From Maribacter litoralis (GTDB lineage: Bacteria; Bacteroidota; Bacteroidia; Flavobacteriales; Flavobacteriaceae), in NCBI RefSeq assembly GCF_003075045.1, contig NZ_QCZD01000001.1, positions 744,001 to 808,000 on the forward strand: DNA of 64,000 nt, read 5' to 3'. The notes beneath the pieces were generated by a model. It searched no databases and was not told the origin of the DNA. It saw nothing but the letters and a program-made list of their open reading frames with translations. Position numbers and translations under genes: made by a program. Numbering within the stretch: position 1 is the first letter of the stretch; each line of letters opens with the position of its first letter. Below are positions 62,024-64,000 of the stretch, piece after piece.

Positions 62024-63039
62024 TTTACGTTGTACTAGCCTTTCTTGCCTTGTCATTATTGCTCTATGTTTTGTTGGCAGGTGCCGATTTTGGAGCGGGA
62101 ATCATTGAATTGTTCTCTTCCAAAGAAAATCAAGCTATTAACAAGAAAACGGTATACCAGGTAATGGGTCCCGTTTGGGAAGCAAACCATATTTGGATCA
62201 TCATTTTAATAGTCATTTTATGGATTGCTTTTCCTAATTACTATAACATTCTAGTACTTGCCTTGCATATTCCGTTGACCCAGGTATTACTTGGTATAAC
62301 ACTTAGGGGTGTTGCCTTTGTATTTAGATACTATGATGCTTACAAGGATAATTCTCAGATTTTGTACGATTGGATGTTTAAAATCTCAAGCCTCATTACG
62401 CCTATTTTCTTAGGTCTTACCATGGGTGGCGTGGTCGGTGGTGACATTATAAATCCGTCTGAAATGGAGAATCACAACTTTTTAGAGGTTTATGTTTTTT
62501 CATGGTTCAATGTTTTTTCTATACTTACTGGTTGCTTTTATGCGGCACTCTGTGCCTTTTTGGCTTCTGTATTTTTAATTGGCGAAGTAGACAACACTAG
62601 TAAATCTATGTACATGAGAAAAGCCTCTATTGCAACCATCGTAGTCGTTTCTTTAGGTTTTATTACCCTACTTTATGGCTATTTCTCAAATATTGCTTTT
62701 GTGGTAGATTTTATAGGTAACATTTGGTCTATCTCCGCGATAATCATTTCGGGTATTTTATTGTTTCCCCTTTGGAAAAGTATTAAATCTGGAAGAAGAA
62801 TAATCTCAAGGGCACTTGCGGGACTGCAAATATTCTTTATTCTTTTTGCGGCCACAATTACACATTTTCCAAACGTGCTTTTTACAACGACCGGAAGTAT
62901 AAGCATTTACGATCAACCTGTTCCTGAGAGTGTTATGGATGTTCTCGGCGTTTCTTTGATTATCGGTGGTGTATTAATTATACCAGGTCTGTTTCATTTA
63001 CTTAAATCATTTAAACTCATTAAACTTTTAGAGCGTTAG
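62020..63039 (+). CDS. cydB: Cytochrome bd quinol oxidase subunit II
   Basis: 339 residues, eight TM helices. LLYVLLAGADFGAGIIELF near 15-33, GPVWEANHIWIIILIVILW (about 49-67) and LRGVAFVFRYYD (about 95-106) are the CydB signature. Translationally coupled to cydA. No CydX-like small frame was seen after it. Confidence 0.94.
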   Translation: MIYVVLAFLALSLLLYVLLAGADFGAGIIELFSSKENQAINKKTVYQVMGPVWEANHIWIIILIVILWIAFPNYYNILVLALHIPLTQVLLGITLRGVAFVFRYYDAYKDNSQILYDWMFKISSLITPIFLGLTMGGVVGGDIINPSEMENHNFLEVYVFSWFNVFSILTGCFYAALCAFLASVFLIGEVDNTSKSMYMRKASIATIVVVSLGFITLLYGYFSNIAFVVDFIGNIWSISAIIISGILLFPLWKSIKSGRRIISRALAGLQIFFILFAATITHFPNVLFTTTGSISIYDQPVPESVMDVLGVSLIIGGVLIIPGLFHLLKSFKLIKLLER

Positions 63040-63044
63040 CTTGT

Positions 63045-63088
63045 GTAACTTTGGTTACCGAGCAAGTGTCTAAAATTCCATTTCTTTG
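63045..63088 (+). promoter_or_regulatory. GTAAC-N4-GTTAC operator and promoter of the YeeE/YedE pair
   Basis: GTAAC-TTTG-GTTAC (63045-63058), 22 bases, -7 box TTTCTTTG (63081-63088, one mismatch). Leader about 13 bases. Confidence 0.83.
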
Positions 63089-63105
63089 CGTTTCAAAATA
63101 ATACT

Positions 63106-63666
63106 ATGAATTTGATTTACGATCCCTGGCCATGGTATGTGGCCGGACCTTTAATTGCAGGTACCATGTTTGTGCTGCTCTACATTGGTAAACAGTTTGG
63201 CATGTCTTCTAACCTGAGAACGATGTGTTCCATTGGTGGAGCAGGTAAATATTCCGATTTCTTTAAATTCGATTGGAAAGCCCAACGTTGGAACCTTATT
63301 GTTGTACTCGGTGCTGTTATAGGCGGATTCATCGCTTCTGAATTTATGTCTAACAATACCGTTGAGATAAATCCCGAAGTTGCCCAACAGCTTTCAACGG
63401 ACTACGGAATTGAAAGTGCCGGCAAGGCTTATTTACCTCCAGAACTCTTTGCAACTGAAAACCTTTCTGATCCATTTGTTCTTGGAGTCTTAATCTTAGG
63501 TGGATTCATGGTTGGCTTTGGTGCCCGTTATGCAGGTGGCTGTACAAGCGGACATGCGATATCTGGACTAAGTAATTTGCAGTTGCCTTCTTTAATTGCC
63601 GTTATCGGTTTCTTTATTGGCGGTTTGGTTATGATTCACCTTTTATTCCCCCTAATTTTTAGTTAG
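63106..63666 (+). CDS. YeeE/YedE family half transporter, N-terminal half
   Basis: 186 residues, five or so TM helices, inner membrane. GARYAGGCTSGHAISGLSNLQ near 143-163 is the YeeE motif with the Cys that passes thiosulfate in the complete protein. In Bacteroidota the transporter is often split over two genes; the second half begins 1 base after this stop. Probable import (or movement) of thiosulfate or another sulfur anion, consistent with the operator in front. Confidence 0.88.
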   Translation: MNLIYDPWPWYVAGPLIAGTMFVLLYIGKQFGMSSNLRTMCSIGGAGKYSDFFKFDWKAQRWNLIVVLGAVIGGFIASEFMSNNTVEINPEVAQQLSTDYGIESAGKAYLPPELFATENLSDPFVLGVLILGGFMVGFGARYAGGCTSGHAISGLSNLQLPSLIAVIGFFIGGLVMIHLLFPLIFS

Positions 63667-63667
63667 T

Positions 63668-64000
63668 ATGAAACATTTAAGTTATTTGACCATAGGTATA
63701 TTTTTCGGTATCATCATGTATAAATCTGAAGCTGCATCATGGTTTCGAATTTATGAGATGTTCCAATTTGGATCTTTTCACATGTACGGAATCATTGGCT
63801 CTGCTCTTGTTTTAGGGGTAATTGGTGTTCAGGTTATAAAAAAATATAATATCAAGGCCATTGGTGGAAGAGAAATGAACTTGCACCCAAAAAGAAAAGG
63901 CGTTACCAATTATTTGGTAGGCGGAATCATTTTTGGTTTAGGATGGGCTTTGGCAGGTGCTTGCCCAGGACCTATGTATGTACTTGCCGGAGCTGGTTAT
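63668..64000 (+). CDS. YeeE/YedE (DUF6691-like) half transporter, C-terminal half, cut by the window end
   Basis: First 111 residues, starting MKHLSYLTIGIFFGI; the frame runs off the right edge. Three TM segments are visible, and LAGACPGPMYVLAGAG holds the second family motif with its Cys-Pro. It complements the preceding half gene; the two would together form one thiosulfate channel. The end and anything downstream are not in the window. Confidence 0.85.
   Translation, partial: MKHLSYLTIGIFFGIIMYKSEAASWFRIYEMFQFGSFHMYGIIGSALVLGVIGVQVIKKYNIKAIGGREMNLHPKRKGVTNYLVGGIIFGLGWALAGACPGPMYVLAGAGY

Overview
The window reads as chromosome of a marine member of the Flavobacteriaceae (Bacteroidota). The evidence is the low GC content, promoters with the Bacteroidota -7 box (TAnnTTTG), typical families (PadR-PspC-GIN operon, fused CcoN/CcoO, vanadium haloperoxidase, exported sulfatase with its own formylglycine-generating enzyme), and ordinary flavobacterial housekeeping genes. 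I see no rRNA, tRNA, CRISPR array, transposase or prophage.

Layout. 1-13.9 kb: mixed conserved genes, namely a truncated M81 peptidase, DUF2461, AIM24-like, DUF4442, a DUF4870-PadR-PspC-GIN stress operon, a dipeptide epimerase with a PLP enzyme, trxB and a LytTR regulator. 13.9-21.1 kb: a polysaccharide set on the minus strand, with a formylglycine-generating enzyme, a GH2 beta-galactosidase, a Cys-type sulfatase and a PqqB-like metallo-hydrolase. 21.1-28 kb: an AT-rich accessory stretch of small gene groups separated by imperfect palindromic repeats. It carries a restriction-modification operon with an HTH controller, a fused m5C-m6A methyltransferase, an HNH nuclease and a small unknown gene. 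28-32 kb: non-oxidative pentose phosphate genes (fsa, tkt, rpiA). 32-47.2 kb: micro-oxic respiration, with a universal stress protein, an FNR-like regulator, ccoI, ccoS, ccoNO, ccoQ, ccoP, ccoG, ccoH, a haloperoxidase, a second universal stress protein and hemN. 47.3-64 kb: a sulfide/persulfide island with a second Crp/Fnr regulator, TauE/SafE, two CstB-like persulfide dioxygenase-rhodanese proteins, a 1-Cys peroxiredoxin, a rhodanese, a c-type haem lipoprotein, an HMA protein, a sterol-desaturase-like hydroxylase, a mitochondrial-type sulfide:quinone oxidoreductase, a TsdA-like dihaem cytochrome with a porin, an exported DsrE protein, cytochrome bd and a split YeeE/YedE transporter.

The most striking signal is regulatory. 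Fourteen 14-bp palindromes drive sixteen promoters, and in every case exactly 22 bases separate the palindrome from the 8-bp -7 box, so the palindrome takes the place of the -33 element. Nine are GTAAC-N4-GTTAC (one with a single base change) and sit in front of the sulfur island genes and cydAB. Five are TGAY-N4-RTCA (FNR-like) and sit in front of the cbb3 oxidase genes, fnr, hemN, one universal stress gene and one of the two CstB-like genes.

The two encoded Crp/Fnr regulators fit these two site classes. The FNR-like protein keeps the recognition-helix Glu that reads the TGA core. The island protein has Val there, matching an operator whose core G is A, and it carries three cysteines (C77, C83, C84) in its sensor loop. 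I propose that this protein is a Crp/Fnr-type sensor of sulfane sulfur (or a related signal) controlling a CstR-independent, cst-operon-like sulfide oxidation system tied to the sulfide-tolerant cytochrome bd. The site and spacing pattern is seen directly; the signal and the pairing of regulator with site are inference.
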